64,000 bases of DNA from Trichobilharzia regenti. Lineage: Eukaryota > Platyhelminthes > Trematoda > Strigeidida > Schistosomatidae. Below, piece by piece: positions 25,901-37,700 of this stretch (position 1 is the first letter of the stretch; each line of letters opens with the position of its first letter). The stretch covers positions 53,974,440 to 54,038,439 of the forward strand of contig OX235262.1 in NCBI GenBank assembly GCA_944472135.2, read 5' to 3'. The translations under genes were made by a program, and so were the position numbers. The notes under the pieces were generated by a model that searched no databases, was not told the origin of the DNA, and saw nothing but the letters and a program-made list of their open reading frames with translations.

Positions 25901-28900
25901 GAGTTATGCCGTTCACTTGACAAATGAAAGAGGTGGATTCCTTCAAATTTTTTAACTCATGGAAAATTCCCATTGTAACATTTAGAAAATCAAAACAAGT
26001 GATTCAGCGAAGAGACTCTTTTCAACGAATTTATCATCAAGCTGTACAGTCGTATATATATGGTTTATCAAAAGTTATATCCGGTGAGGGAATTGAATCT
26101 TAGGTGTGAATGCATAAAATAATAATAATAATCATATGAAGTTCAATTAAAACTAAAATGTTTGTGATTATAATCGTAGTTAAATGTCAAGTGGCAAAGC
26201 AGATTAATGTCATATATAGAATAATTCATAGGAGGGATAGAACTTGAAAAAGGATGTGCAATTATAGGATTAGTAGGCAAATCGAATAAAACAAAAACGT
26301 TACGTAATATTGTGTGAAATTTAATAGCATAGAATTTATCGTTGTAAAAAGACAGTAGATTCTCGAAACCGAACGAGAAAAACAAGACGGAATTAATTGA
26401 GAAACAACTTACTGATACTTTAAAGAGAATGAAGAACAATCATCTCATTCGTGAAGAATTATACGAAAAGATCAGACCAACAGGATCTCTAATACCAAGA
26501 CTGTATGGTCTACCGAAAATACACAAAGCTGGAGTTCCACTTCGCCCTATCTTGGATATGTCTGGATCGCCCTATCATCCAGTAGCTGGGTGGTTAGCTG
26601 AAATCCTCGAACCAGTCAGGGGGCAACTATCTAATCATTCCCTTCGGGACACCTTCCAATTTGTTGAATGTATACAGGATATAAATGCGTCGAATAAACA
26701 AATGTTGTCTTTGGATGTAGAATCCTTATTTACGAACGTTCCACTGACAGAGACCATATGTTTTATATGCAAATATATTGAAGACAACAAATTGAACATA
26801 GGGATACCTACTACAGATCTTAAAGAACTACTTTTGAGATGTACATTGAATGTACAGTTTACTTTCAATGAAACAATCTACAGGCAGAAGGATGGTATTG
26901 CGATGGGTTCTCCCTTGGGTCCTCTCCTTGCAGACGTTTTTATGTCCAGTCTAGAAAATGGTTCCCTGAAGCCTATGATCCAAAGCTTTCAAATATATAA
27001 AAGGTATGTAGATGACACCTTTATTATTTGTAATATTGATTGTGACCTGAATAATATATTAAGTGTATTTAATGAGTGCCATCCTGCGATAAAATTCACA
27101 CTCGAAATGGAGAACGAGTCTAGCATTCATTTCCTCGATGTGAACTTATCAAGAAGGACCGATGGAACTCTGAAGAGATCGATTTATCGTAGGCTGTTAT
27201 GGAATGGTCAACTGACAAATTTCTATAGCTGGGTACCTATTGGTCGTAAACGAAACCTGGTCCGGTCGCTTGCCACTCGTATTCGGCGCATATGTAGCAC
27301 TGATACTGTGGAAGATGAGTTATACACTTTGAGGAAAATCCTAATGGAAAATGGATTTCCACCACGTTTTATAGATAAGAATATACATTCAAAGCCTACA
27401 AAACGTGACTTATCAACCGCTCCCAAGAAAATACTTTACATGAGCTTAGAATTCAAAGGGGACTTAGCTTCCGATATCATGAAACGAAGGATATCACAGT
27501 CCCTGAAAAGAACATTCCCTGCTGCCTCCCTGAGAATAGCTTTTACTAGCCGACCATTATTGTTCAATAACCTGAAGGACAAGATCCCAATGTTGACCAA
27601 CTCTATGTGCGTTTATCAATTCACCTGCTCTTGTGGAGCTAGGTATATCGGTCGTTCGACTCGAGTTTTGTCCAAGAGGGTGCAAGAACATTATCCTGCA
27701 TGGCTACGAAAAGGTGGAAGTGGAGCAATAAGAAGCGCGATCATAGAACATCTGGTCGAAAATGATCACCCTATCTCTATAGCCTCCGCCTTTAAAGTCA
27801 TCTACAAGGCAAAGAGCAATCTACCTAAATCCCTACGTACCCGACTCATCTGTATTGCTGAAGCTTTGGCTATCGAAACAGAAAAGCCAGATCTCTGTGT
27901 ACAGAAAAAGTTCGTTCAACCCCTCCAACTTTCATGGTCTTAATCCCTCTATGCTAAAATATGGTAATCCCCAATCATATTTTAGCTCTACCAATTTTTC
28001 ATTTTTCATTTTGTCTATTCAATTTGTATACTTTTCCTTATTAAGTCAATTGTTATTATTACTATTCTCACTTTGAACTGTCCCCGGTATTATTTCACTT
28101 GTTCCACTTGTCATTCTAAATCAATTCTTTTTTACAACGATAAATTCTATGCTATTAAATTTCACACAATATTACGTAACGTTTTTGTTTTATTCGATTT
28201 GCCTACTAATCCTATAATTGCACATCCTTTTTCAAGTTCTATCCCTCCTATGAATTATTCTATATATGACATTAATCTGCTTTGCCACTTGACATTTAAC
28301 TACGATTATAATCACAAACATTTTAGTTTTAATTGAACTTCATATGATTATTATTATTATTTTATGCATTCACACCTAAGATTCAATTCCCTCACCGGAT
28401 ATAACTTCTGATAAACCATATATATACGACTGTACAGCTTGATGATAAATTCGTTGAAAAGAGTCTCTTCGCTGAATCACTTGTTTTGATTTTCCTTCAA
28501 ATTTGTCCCATTGGTGGTGATGAGTGATGCTTGATGTCTATCTTTTTTCGATCACTTGAAATCTTGTCTTTATTGCTTTTCCTGCCAACTTGTTGACTTT
28601 CACCTGTAGGTTTTCAAGTATAGCTAAAGAAATGGAAGTTTGCTGCAAAAGCAGTAGGGAAGGCTGTTGATAAATTTCTTCCAGTGGATTTCTATGGTTT
28701 CATCAGAACAGAGCTATGCTTGGAGACATTGTGACTGACGTCGAACATGACCAGGAACGAAATCCGCTTGAACATAAGCTGATGACCCCGAACATTGGCG
28801 AATGATAATAGCGGAAAATCTCTATGGCAGTCAGGAATAAATAATACGCAATAGCTGTTTATATTGATTAAGAAAATGTGTCCTTTGTTGGGTGAGATAA

Positions 28901-31664
28901 TGCAAAGAAGTTCAGTAACTTCTGAGCAGGAATGATAGCAACGTGGGGTAAGACACTTTAAGAAGAATTTCAGCTATCCTGTAGCGCTGCGCTGTAATTG
29001 CTTAGTATCCTACTTCAACAGAGTAGCTAAGGTTGCGAAAACTGCCCCTATAGTTTGGTTTGTAAGAGTTAGTTATGTTTTTAAAAGTTGATCACGGATT
29101 GGTATCAGTTAGAGAACCATTGAAAACCCGGGTTCGAATCCCAGTGGGTGCGTACTTGCTTTGATTCCCAAACTAGGGTGAAACAGCAGCTGTCCAGTAC
29201 TCCCTGGTTTTCAATGGTTCTCTAACAGATATCAATCCATGATCAACTTGTAAAAACTACCTTTAATCTAAAACCAAGAAAATATATTAGGATGTGTCTC
29301 TATGACTGCAGATTTGCTTAAAGATGGTGGTGATAAGATTTTGGCGGGTTGAAGTGGGATTTTAGCTATCAGGGCAATATTTCATTGATATTGAATCGCG
29401 CAGATGATATTATTTTAGATGAAGACTCTGAAAATTGTGACAACTGTTTTTATTTCTCGCTGATACATTTTTAACGAACTAAGTAATGAGGGAATGGTTT
29501 ATTTTAATTTTAGAAATCTATATTGTCAGACCCCGAGCATCCTCTTTATACGCAGCTCTCTCCTTGCATTTCATTTGGTAGAACTAGAAGCAGCTATAGG
29601 AGGCTTTATGCTAGGACCACCAATTACAAAAACTCCACAATACGTTATCTGGCACTGCTGTTATGTGATGAGAAATCCGTTAGATATGACACGATCAACT
29701 TACTGCGGCACTCTAACAAATAGTTCCCATTAGATTTTGTTTTCCTTTCTTCGTTACTATTATATTGTTGTTCACATTTTCTATTACACACTAATTTTAT
29801 ATTTCATATCCTGTGGTGCATTGTCTGAAATGTAAACGCAATGCTGTTCTTTTTTATTTCTTTTTATTTATCTACTCTTTTTGGTTGTTGCTTTTTGTTT
29901 TCAAAATCTTATAAAATTTATGAGGTAATTAGATGCAATATTGTAATGCACGCTGAAAATTCCATACCTGTACCACAAATACTGTTTGGAATAAAGCTGT
30001 TTTTTTATAAGAAAAAGGCACAAACAGCGAAGAAAATTTTCTTTTCGACGATTCATTTTCATGAGCTGTACAATCGTAATTATAATTAACACAGAGATTT
30101 TTTGACCAATCAGATACTGGTAAACTTTGTCCTTGAAAATTCTACTTCATAATGTGAGGTATAAGAAGGGATGACTAATTGTAAGTTAGAAAGGAGACAG
30201 AAGTTGACATGACCTAATAAGTGTGAGACAATGACTAATCAATAAGCTAGTGTAGAATGGACAGGAACTAATGGTAAGGCTGTAAAGTAGTTTTGTATAA
30301 GATCTGTGCGAAAAAGCAATGTTATTAATAAACAGTAGTAGAGTGGTAATAAAATGTGGATGGTGGGAATAGTAATAATAATAAAAGTATGAAGAACAGT
30401 GATAAAAATAATAAAATAATAGTAGTGAACTTACATATTAAAAGACGGGAGCAAAATTATAGTAAGAAATTTACTCTGGCCATGGTAGGGCTAGAGAATG
30501 TATGTATCGTTTTTGTATGCACAAGTCCGGTTTTACGTTTCGAATAGCTAATGCTTCAGCTATGTACAGATTTCGTATCCAGAGTCCTTTTGTACGATAT
30601 TGAGGGACTCTGTGTACCACTGTGAAGCATTCATGTGGGCGTGCTCGATGTCCGGAGATGACAAGGTGTTCGAGGATTGAGCTGTTGCTGTTCTTTTTTT
30701 CTCCTCTGGCTAACCAAGCTGGGCAGTGATCCAGGATACGTTTGTGGACTTGACGTTGCGTACGGCCGATATACTTTACTCCACACGAGCAAGTAAATTG
30801 ATAAATACACATTGAAGTGGCCAAAAGTGGTATCTCGTCCTTAACGTTAGACTGGATTAACTGTCTGCAGGAGAATGTTATACGTAGAGTGGCTGTTGGG
30901 AGGCTGTTTATTGTTATTATTACATTGGTTAACCCTCGGATTTTATATTGTTATCTTCAAATATTTAAAATAACAGTGTATCTGGTATTCTGATACAGTT
31001 TGTGTCCGCTTCACTTTTTGTGGTTGGGATAATTAGGCAAGTATTTCGTTAACTTCTAGTGTATGTTACATTTCTTAAAAATGGTAACACTTAGGGTGTT
31101 ATTGCTAATTTTATCATGTTATTCAACTTTGTAGGAACGTGTTGTTTCGATGGAACATGAATTATCCACTTTACGCGGCATTGGTGAAAATCCTGGACCT
31201 AGAGAAGTTCTGTTGAGTGGTCAGTTAGAACGTTTAAAGGGAGATTATGTTCGTCTTGAGGAAGAATTACAGGTGAATAAAGTATCTTATATTCTAATGG
31301 CTTCATGTCTTCTTTATCTCAGAATTCTCTTTTTAATACATTAATTGATTTTCTCTTCATTCAGGCGACACGTACTCGTTTACAAGCTGCTCTTGGTGCA
31401 GAGGCTAAAGCATTGGAAGCTGAAAAAGCTGCAAGTGAACGTTTAGCTGCAAGTGTAGCAGAAAGAGATGCAGCTGTTGATCGAGCTAGAGCAGTCTGTG
31501 AGTCTCATTATACTGCAATGCGTCGACGTTTGGAAGTGGATTGGGCGAATGACAAAGAAGCGTATGCGCGTCGTGCTGAAGAGAAGCTCGCAGATATGAG
31601 GTTAGAGTTTGAGTTTATGTTATGCTTACGTTTCGAATTAGCAATTTTACAACTAATTATCCTC

Positions 31665-31707
<43 letters not shown>

Positions 31708-34700
31708 CAAAGCTTCACAGTAGTTAGATATTCCACTAGTTCACGAGTTGTTTCAACGTTAGTGATTGATTGCATGGAGAATTTCATCCAATCAAACACA
31801 AAATCCCTACAAAACCGATACTTGAACGTTAGTGGTCAATGTTTATAAAACTATTATTCAATGGTTAGGACTCTCGCCGACCATGAACATGGTTCGGGGT
31901 TCGATCCCCTGCCGACGCACACCTGATATCTATGGTCGGCCTGCAAAATTTGGGCTACCGATATCACATGCTGAGAATTCCATACTTGTACCAAAAATAC
32001 GGTGTGGAATCAAGCTATAATAAAAAATTATCTATATGGGGTCTTGCTGATTGACTTCTCTGGTAATAGTGTCTTGCTAGTATAACTTATTTAGAAGTCT
32101 AAGAAAAAGTTCGAATAGCTTTGTAAGATTTTTTTATTCCCTTATGTTCCCAGTGGAATTTAGGGCTTCAAGCTAGAGGCTTGAAGTTTCCATAGCACTG
32201 GTGTTTATTCCAACGGAAAGGGGGTTGCCCAATCTTCCCTCTTTACTAGTCTTATTAACAGCTTAGCGAGGTTAAGGAATGCATTGGCGGGGATCGAACC
32301 TCGAACCACCCGCGTAGTCGGTGAGCACTCTATGGCTGTACCACCGACGCTTTGTAAGATATCAAGTCATTTTGTGCTTGTCTATTTTATGATCTCCGGT
32401 AGTAAATACATGCGAATAACTGACATTCTGCTATTGTTGTTAATACCAGTTTTCCTCTAACTCCGAGTACTATCAATCTTGTATTTTAAGAGGTGTATCG
32501 GAATATTTGTTTGGAGAATCCTTACTGAACAATCTATTTACGATATTGCTACTTATTTAGACATTCCATCTACCTTTGTAAAATGGAATGTACCTCTAGG
32601 AAAATGGCAAGTCCCTTTTTATGCATTGTCACGTCACGTCTCTTATTTGAGTTTAATTAAAGATCATTCATGGTCTAACTCCAAAGTAGCCTGAGAGGAG
32701 TTTAGGCGAGAAAATGGAATTGTAATTTCTTGGGTTCCTGGCTAAGCATGAAGCAGAATTGCAGTATTTTCCAAGACAGCTAGGCTTGTTAAAACTGTCC
32801 AGTGATGATAGGGAAGTCCCTGATTCCCTTACTTAAACAGCACCGTCCTTAATGTCTACTTCCAGTCAGCAAACAAAGGTCAGAAGAAGTGTCATAAACT
32901 TCCCCATCACCATCGAATAGGTATAACAGGCTTAGTTCTCTTTGAAAACATTGCAATTCCGCTTCATGTTTATCCTGAAACCCAGGACATTCCAAATCCA
33001 TTTTTCGTCTAAACTCTTCCAAGGCTACTGTAGAGTTAGACCAAACATGACCATTAACTAAACTCAAACGACAGCCATGACATAGAAATGCAAAAAAAGG
33101 AACAATGCTGTAGGGCAGCTACACAAACAAATACTTTACAGCGCAATTATTTCACCAAAATCAACCGTATGAAGGCCCAGAGAATCATGAAGAATATTCC
33201 CAACAAGGTGTGATCAAAAACCTCCCTGTAAGAATCATGATTTTTAGTATAATAGTTCCCAGTTCGTCGGACTCACGGGGTACGTCGTTATGCTTTCCCC
33301 TGGATTTCGTTAAGTTTGTTTTGACAGTAAACTCCAGTGTAACCTATCTTCATCTGTTTTAGAAAAGAGCTTTATGGGATGCAACAGGAAGTTCAACGGA
33401 TTACAAATTTATATCAGGAAAGTCAAGTATCTGCTAAGAAGGCTATAGAAAATGCCCTACTGGAAGTGAGTAGTAGTAGTATTAGTAATAGTAGAATACT
33501 AGTAACATTATTTCTATTTGTTGTATTTATGCATAATATGTAAAAGGGATGATTTCGAGATCCTTTATGGGAGTGGAGGGTAGGCTAATAAGCCACATCG
33601 AAATGTCCCTTCATTCATTACTGAGCATTTAAGTAGTTTGCTTATATATTTTATTATTTTCTGCATGGGTTATTTCAATAAACAGTTTTATTGTATAGTT
33701 CTGTAACTGATAAGAAAATTACAATCAATAGTAGTTAGTTCGCGCTCGTGTGTGCTTACGACTAAACGGACGTAGGAAACAGCCGGTGGTAAACCCATCA
33801 CGTCCCTAGCTCGATCAGGAAAATAAATCCCTATTTAAGGAAGAACTAGCTAAACACATATCTGAGTTTGACAGTTGTGCGCACCCTGAGGAAGCCTGGA
33901 AGAATATTCAGTCAGCCATAGATACAGCTGTAAAAGCTGTGAATGAGGCAAATCCAAAGGTGAGTAAAAACCATTGGATCTCTACCGCCTCATCCTAACT
34001 GATAGATGCTAGAAGACTTATTCCGGCGAGCTCCGAATTCAGTGAGAATAGAAAGCTGCACAAAAGGAAACTTATGAAAAGTCTCCGCAAGGACCGTGAA
34101 CAGTGGTGGCTGACAAAGGCAAAAGAGATGGGAAAAGCATCGGCGATAGGCAACACTAGGCAACTCTTAGACTCATCGGGGAAACGGGTGGGAGAAGGCA
34201 AATCATAAGTAAGACTATTTCTGAGAAAAATGGCTCCTTAATTAGCTCTCAGGATAGACGCCTTGAACGCTGGAAAGAACACTTTGAGGGACAATTTAAC
34301 TTACCTACAGCCACACTGAACCTCCCCGACATCCAGCACACACCCGAATGGGATATAGACACTGGTCCGCCGTCTGTAAGTGAGGTCACAAAAGCTATCA
34401 GTAATTTGAAACGAGGCAAAGCGGCAGGACCCGACGGAATTATTCCGGAGGTGTTTAAATATGGGGGTGACATACTAGTTTGTAGATTAACTGAGGTACT
34501 AGGCAAAGTCTGGGAATCAGAGACAGTGCCATCAGACTGGGGTAAGTCACTTATTATACCGATATTCAAGAAGGGAAACAAGTCCTCGTGTGATAATCAT
34601 AGAGGGATCAGCCTAGACTCAGTAATCATGCACAGACTAAGCAGAACTCCGGAGGAACAGACAAGGGAAAATCAAGCAGGCTTTAGACCAGGTAGAGGGT

Positions 34701-37700
34701 GCATAGATCATATCTTCACTCTTCGACAGATTCTAGAACATAGACACACTTTTCGGCGTCCAACAATTGTCATATTTCTTGACTTGAAGGCGGCCTTCGA
34801 CTCCGTGGATCGAAAGGTACTATGGCAATGTCTGACTGTGAAGGGAGTGCCAAGAAAGTACATTGCACTAATCAAGGCACTCTATTCAAACTCACGTAGT
34901 CGTGTAAGGGCTTATGGGGAATTGTCATCTGAATTGATAACAACCAGTGGTGTCCGACAGGGATGTCCACTTTCCCCATTTCTGTTTAACTTCATCATAG
35001 ATATGCTAATGGAAGTATCCTTAACTGAACGTAATGACTTAGGAATCGACTTGTTACCAGGGAATAATCTTATGGACTTAGAATATGCAGATGACATAGT
35101 CCTGTTAGGGGAAGTTGCTGACAAAATGCAGAGTCTTCTGAACACCTTGAGCAGCAATCTTCGTATGTTTGGCATGCGATTCGCCCCTACAAAATGTAAG
35201 ATGCTGCTACAGGACTGGACCACGTCAACTCCTAACTTAGTGATAGGGAGTGAAGTGATAGAACATGTTGACCACTTCACCTATTTGGGAAGTTGTATTA
35301 GCACCAACGGACTGATTGGCGATGAAATCTCAGCACGGATCCGAAAAGCTCGAGCTGCTTTCGCTGACTTACACCATCTCTGGCGTAGGCGTGACATCCG
35401 GTTATCAACCAAGGGACGTGTGTACTGCTCATCAGTTCGCTCCGTCCTTCTCTATGGCTCTGAAACATGGCCAATACGAGTTGAAGACATGAAAAGGTTG
35501 ACTGCTTTCGATCATAGATGTCTGCGATCTCTGTCTCACGTTAGGTGGTTTAATAAGGTAAGTAATGTTGACGTTAGGCGTAGAGTGTTGGGCAAAGAGG
35601 GAAAATCAATCGACGAGGCTATAAAGTTACATAGATTGAGATGGCTAGGTCACGTGCTGCGCATGCCTAACCACCGCCTCCCCCGACGGGCATTGCTAGC
35701 TGATAAAGGTGCAGGTTGGAAAAGAGCCAGTGGTGGCCAAACAAAAACATGGCCTCATCAATCCATGAAATCCTTGACAGTTAAACTGAGTCAGGTAGGG
35801 AGATGCAGACTCCCGGGTTGGGGCCCTCGGGACTCTAAGAATCAATGGCTGGAGACAATAGGTGACATGGCTCAAAATCATTGTCAATGGCCAGCTCAGA
35901 TGTCTGTCTGTCTGTCTGTTTTCGACATAGAACTTTGCACAAATGTGCGGAAGTTCAAGTCGCCACATTCCGTGTAGCACGCGAAGCAAGAGAAGAAAGT
36001 ACAAGAAAAGCATAATAGAAACAGTGAGGAGAGGTGTGAGACAAAGGAGTAATAAAGAAATACAAAACAATTTCATTGAAGATCATAAGTCACAGGGAGT
36101 GGATGCATCTGCGCCACTGAGAACGATTTTGAGCCATGTCACCAATTGTTTCCAACCATAGATTTTTGCCGTCCCGAGGACCCCAGCCTGGAAGTCTACA
36201 CCTTCCTACGTGGCTAAGACCAACTGTTGTGGATTTCATTGACTGATGCCAAGTTTTTGTTTGACCGCCGCTAGCTTTTTTCCAGCCTGACCCTATATCC
36301 GCTAACATAGCTCGCCGAGGGAGGCGATGACTTGGCATACGTAACACATGTCCTAACCATCTCAGTCTTTGTAGCTTCACGACTTCGTCGATTGATTTCC
36401 CCTGTTTACCTAGAACTCTACGCCTAACCTCCATGTTGCTCACCTTATTATGCCAGCTCAGATGTATTCAGTCTCTGTAATCTTTCATATTCCTTTCTAC
36501 CATTACCCATTCTGTTTCACTCGTATACTTGTCAAACTCTATTGATTCTCTTCAATCATCTTCTTGTCTACCTCTGTGTGTTATTTGGAACGTGGCAACT
36601 CGAACTGGTGCACTTCGGTGACAAGTTCTATGTTGAATCAAAACAGACAGATAGTGGTTAGTTCTAAACCAGCCATGTATGTCTGGTTCATTTCGTGTTT
36701 TTGTATTGATTGTCTACGGTGGTATGCAATATACTTAAACATCGAACCGTGGACCTTCGGGTTACGAGGCGGAATGGGTAGAAGTTAGAAATCATGGGCC
36801 ATTGAATCGGGTCTCAGTGGCTGAATGGTATCCGAGCCTGCATTGTAACCGGAAGGTCCTAGGTTCTAACCTCCGGTATTGGATGCGTACCGCCGATGCG
36901 TCCCAAAATAGAACGAAACATGTTCAGTACTACCTGGTTTTCAATGATTCTCTAACATATATATATGATATGTTTGGTTGAATTTAATAATTAGCGTTAT
37001 CTCTGCGTGTATTTTCTCTCTGGTTTTCTTGTGAATTAATTACTTAGCATTCTTTGATAGTGGTAGTTCATTTTAATTTTCTCTACTTAGTATAGATTTT
37101 GTTATATGGTACTAACTTTTAGGCTATGAAGTTAAGAGAAGCTGAAAGAATGAAATTTTGGAGAGAAGAGCTTCCTGAACAAGTAAGTATTTTATAAAGT
37201 GGTTTGTTTTTTCATCGCTCATCAGGAAGGCTTCGTGTTCTTTTGTAAGTGTTGTGGGCGGTTGTTACTTCCCGGCTGCCCACACCGTGGAATTTGATTA
37301 ATTCTTCGGGCACCTAAAACAGAAAGAGGGTTAGTGTCGTGTGACCGCAGAGCCCAGGGGACAACTGCTTGAGGCCGGTCACACACAGCCTGGTTTCTGG
37401 GATTGGTTCCGTGATAGTAAACTTACCGCTGGTTACGGACCACCGTAGGGTAAGTCGGGATGTACAATTTTTGGGGTCGACCTTTTCTAACCCCCTCCCT
37501 CCGGAGTGGAGAGACAGCATAATCGGCTGTCATGCTGGTCATCTGAGGGAAACACCTCACTGCTGTTAGACCCTTGTTCCCCACCAGTACGACTTCGCCT
37601 TCAGATCCCCAGCATAGTGTAAGAAAGATTCTTACACAATGCCGGTGACTACTTTTAGTCTAATCGCTATCTTAACAACCTTCCTGGCATGGCAGGACCT

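Larger units (their letters stand above)
25951..28491 (+). mobile_element. Penelope-like element 1 with inverted terminal repeats
   Basis: It is flanked by the 13-bp TSD ttccttcaaattt (25938-25950, 28492-28504). The left arm 25986-26350 is an almost exact inverted copy of the right arm 28131-28493. Between the left TSD and the arm lie 35 extra bases (25951-25985) that are not repeated at the right. The body holds a 5'-truncated RT/GIY-YIG frame. Near-identical arms and an open frame suggest a young copy. It lies in intron 13. Confidence 0.92.
33742..36650 (+). mobile_element. RTE copy D (longest RTE copy; contains copy E)
   Basis: It is flanked by the 14-bp repeat atagtagttagttc / atagtggttagttc (33728-33741, 36651-36664; one mismatch). 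It begins upstream of the RT, in the endonuclease-RT connector ([24 protein letters not shown] sequence), and ends in aaaacagacag. Copy E is inserted near its 3' end. It lies in intron 16. Confidence 0.9.

Noticed and set aside
26143..26439. Minus-strand open frame of 98 codons, identical in part to one at 28073-28336
   Set aside because: Both lie in the inverted arms of PLE 1, so the identity reflects the repeat. The peptide shows no domain and the arms are non-coding terminal repeats.
34912..35280. 122-codon antisense frames inside the RTE copies (also 9244-9612 and 13579-13947)
   Set aside because: They are shadows of the RT frame on the opposite strand, present in every copy because the copies are similar.
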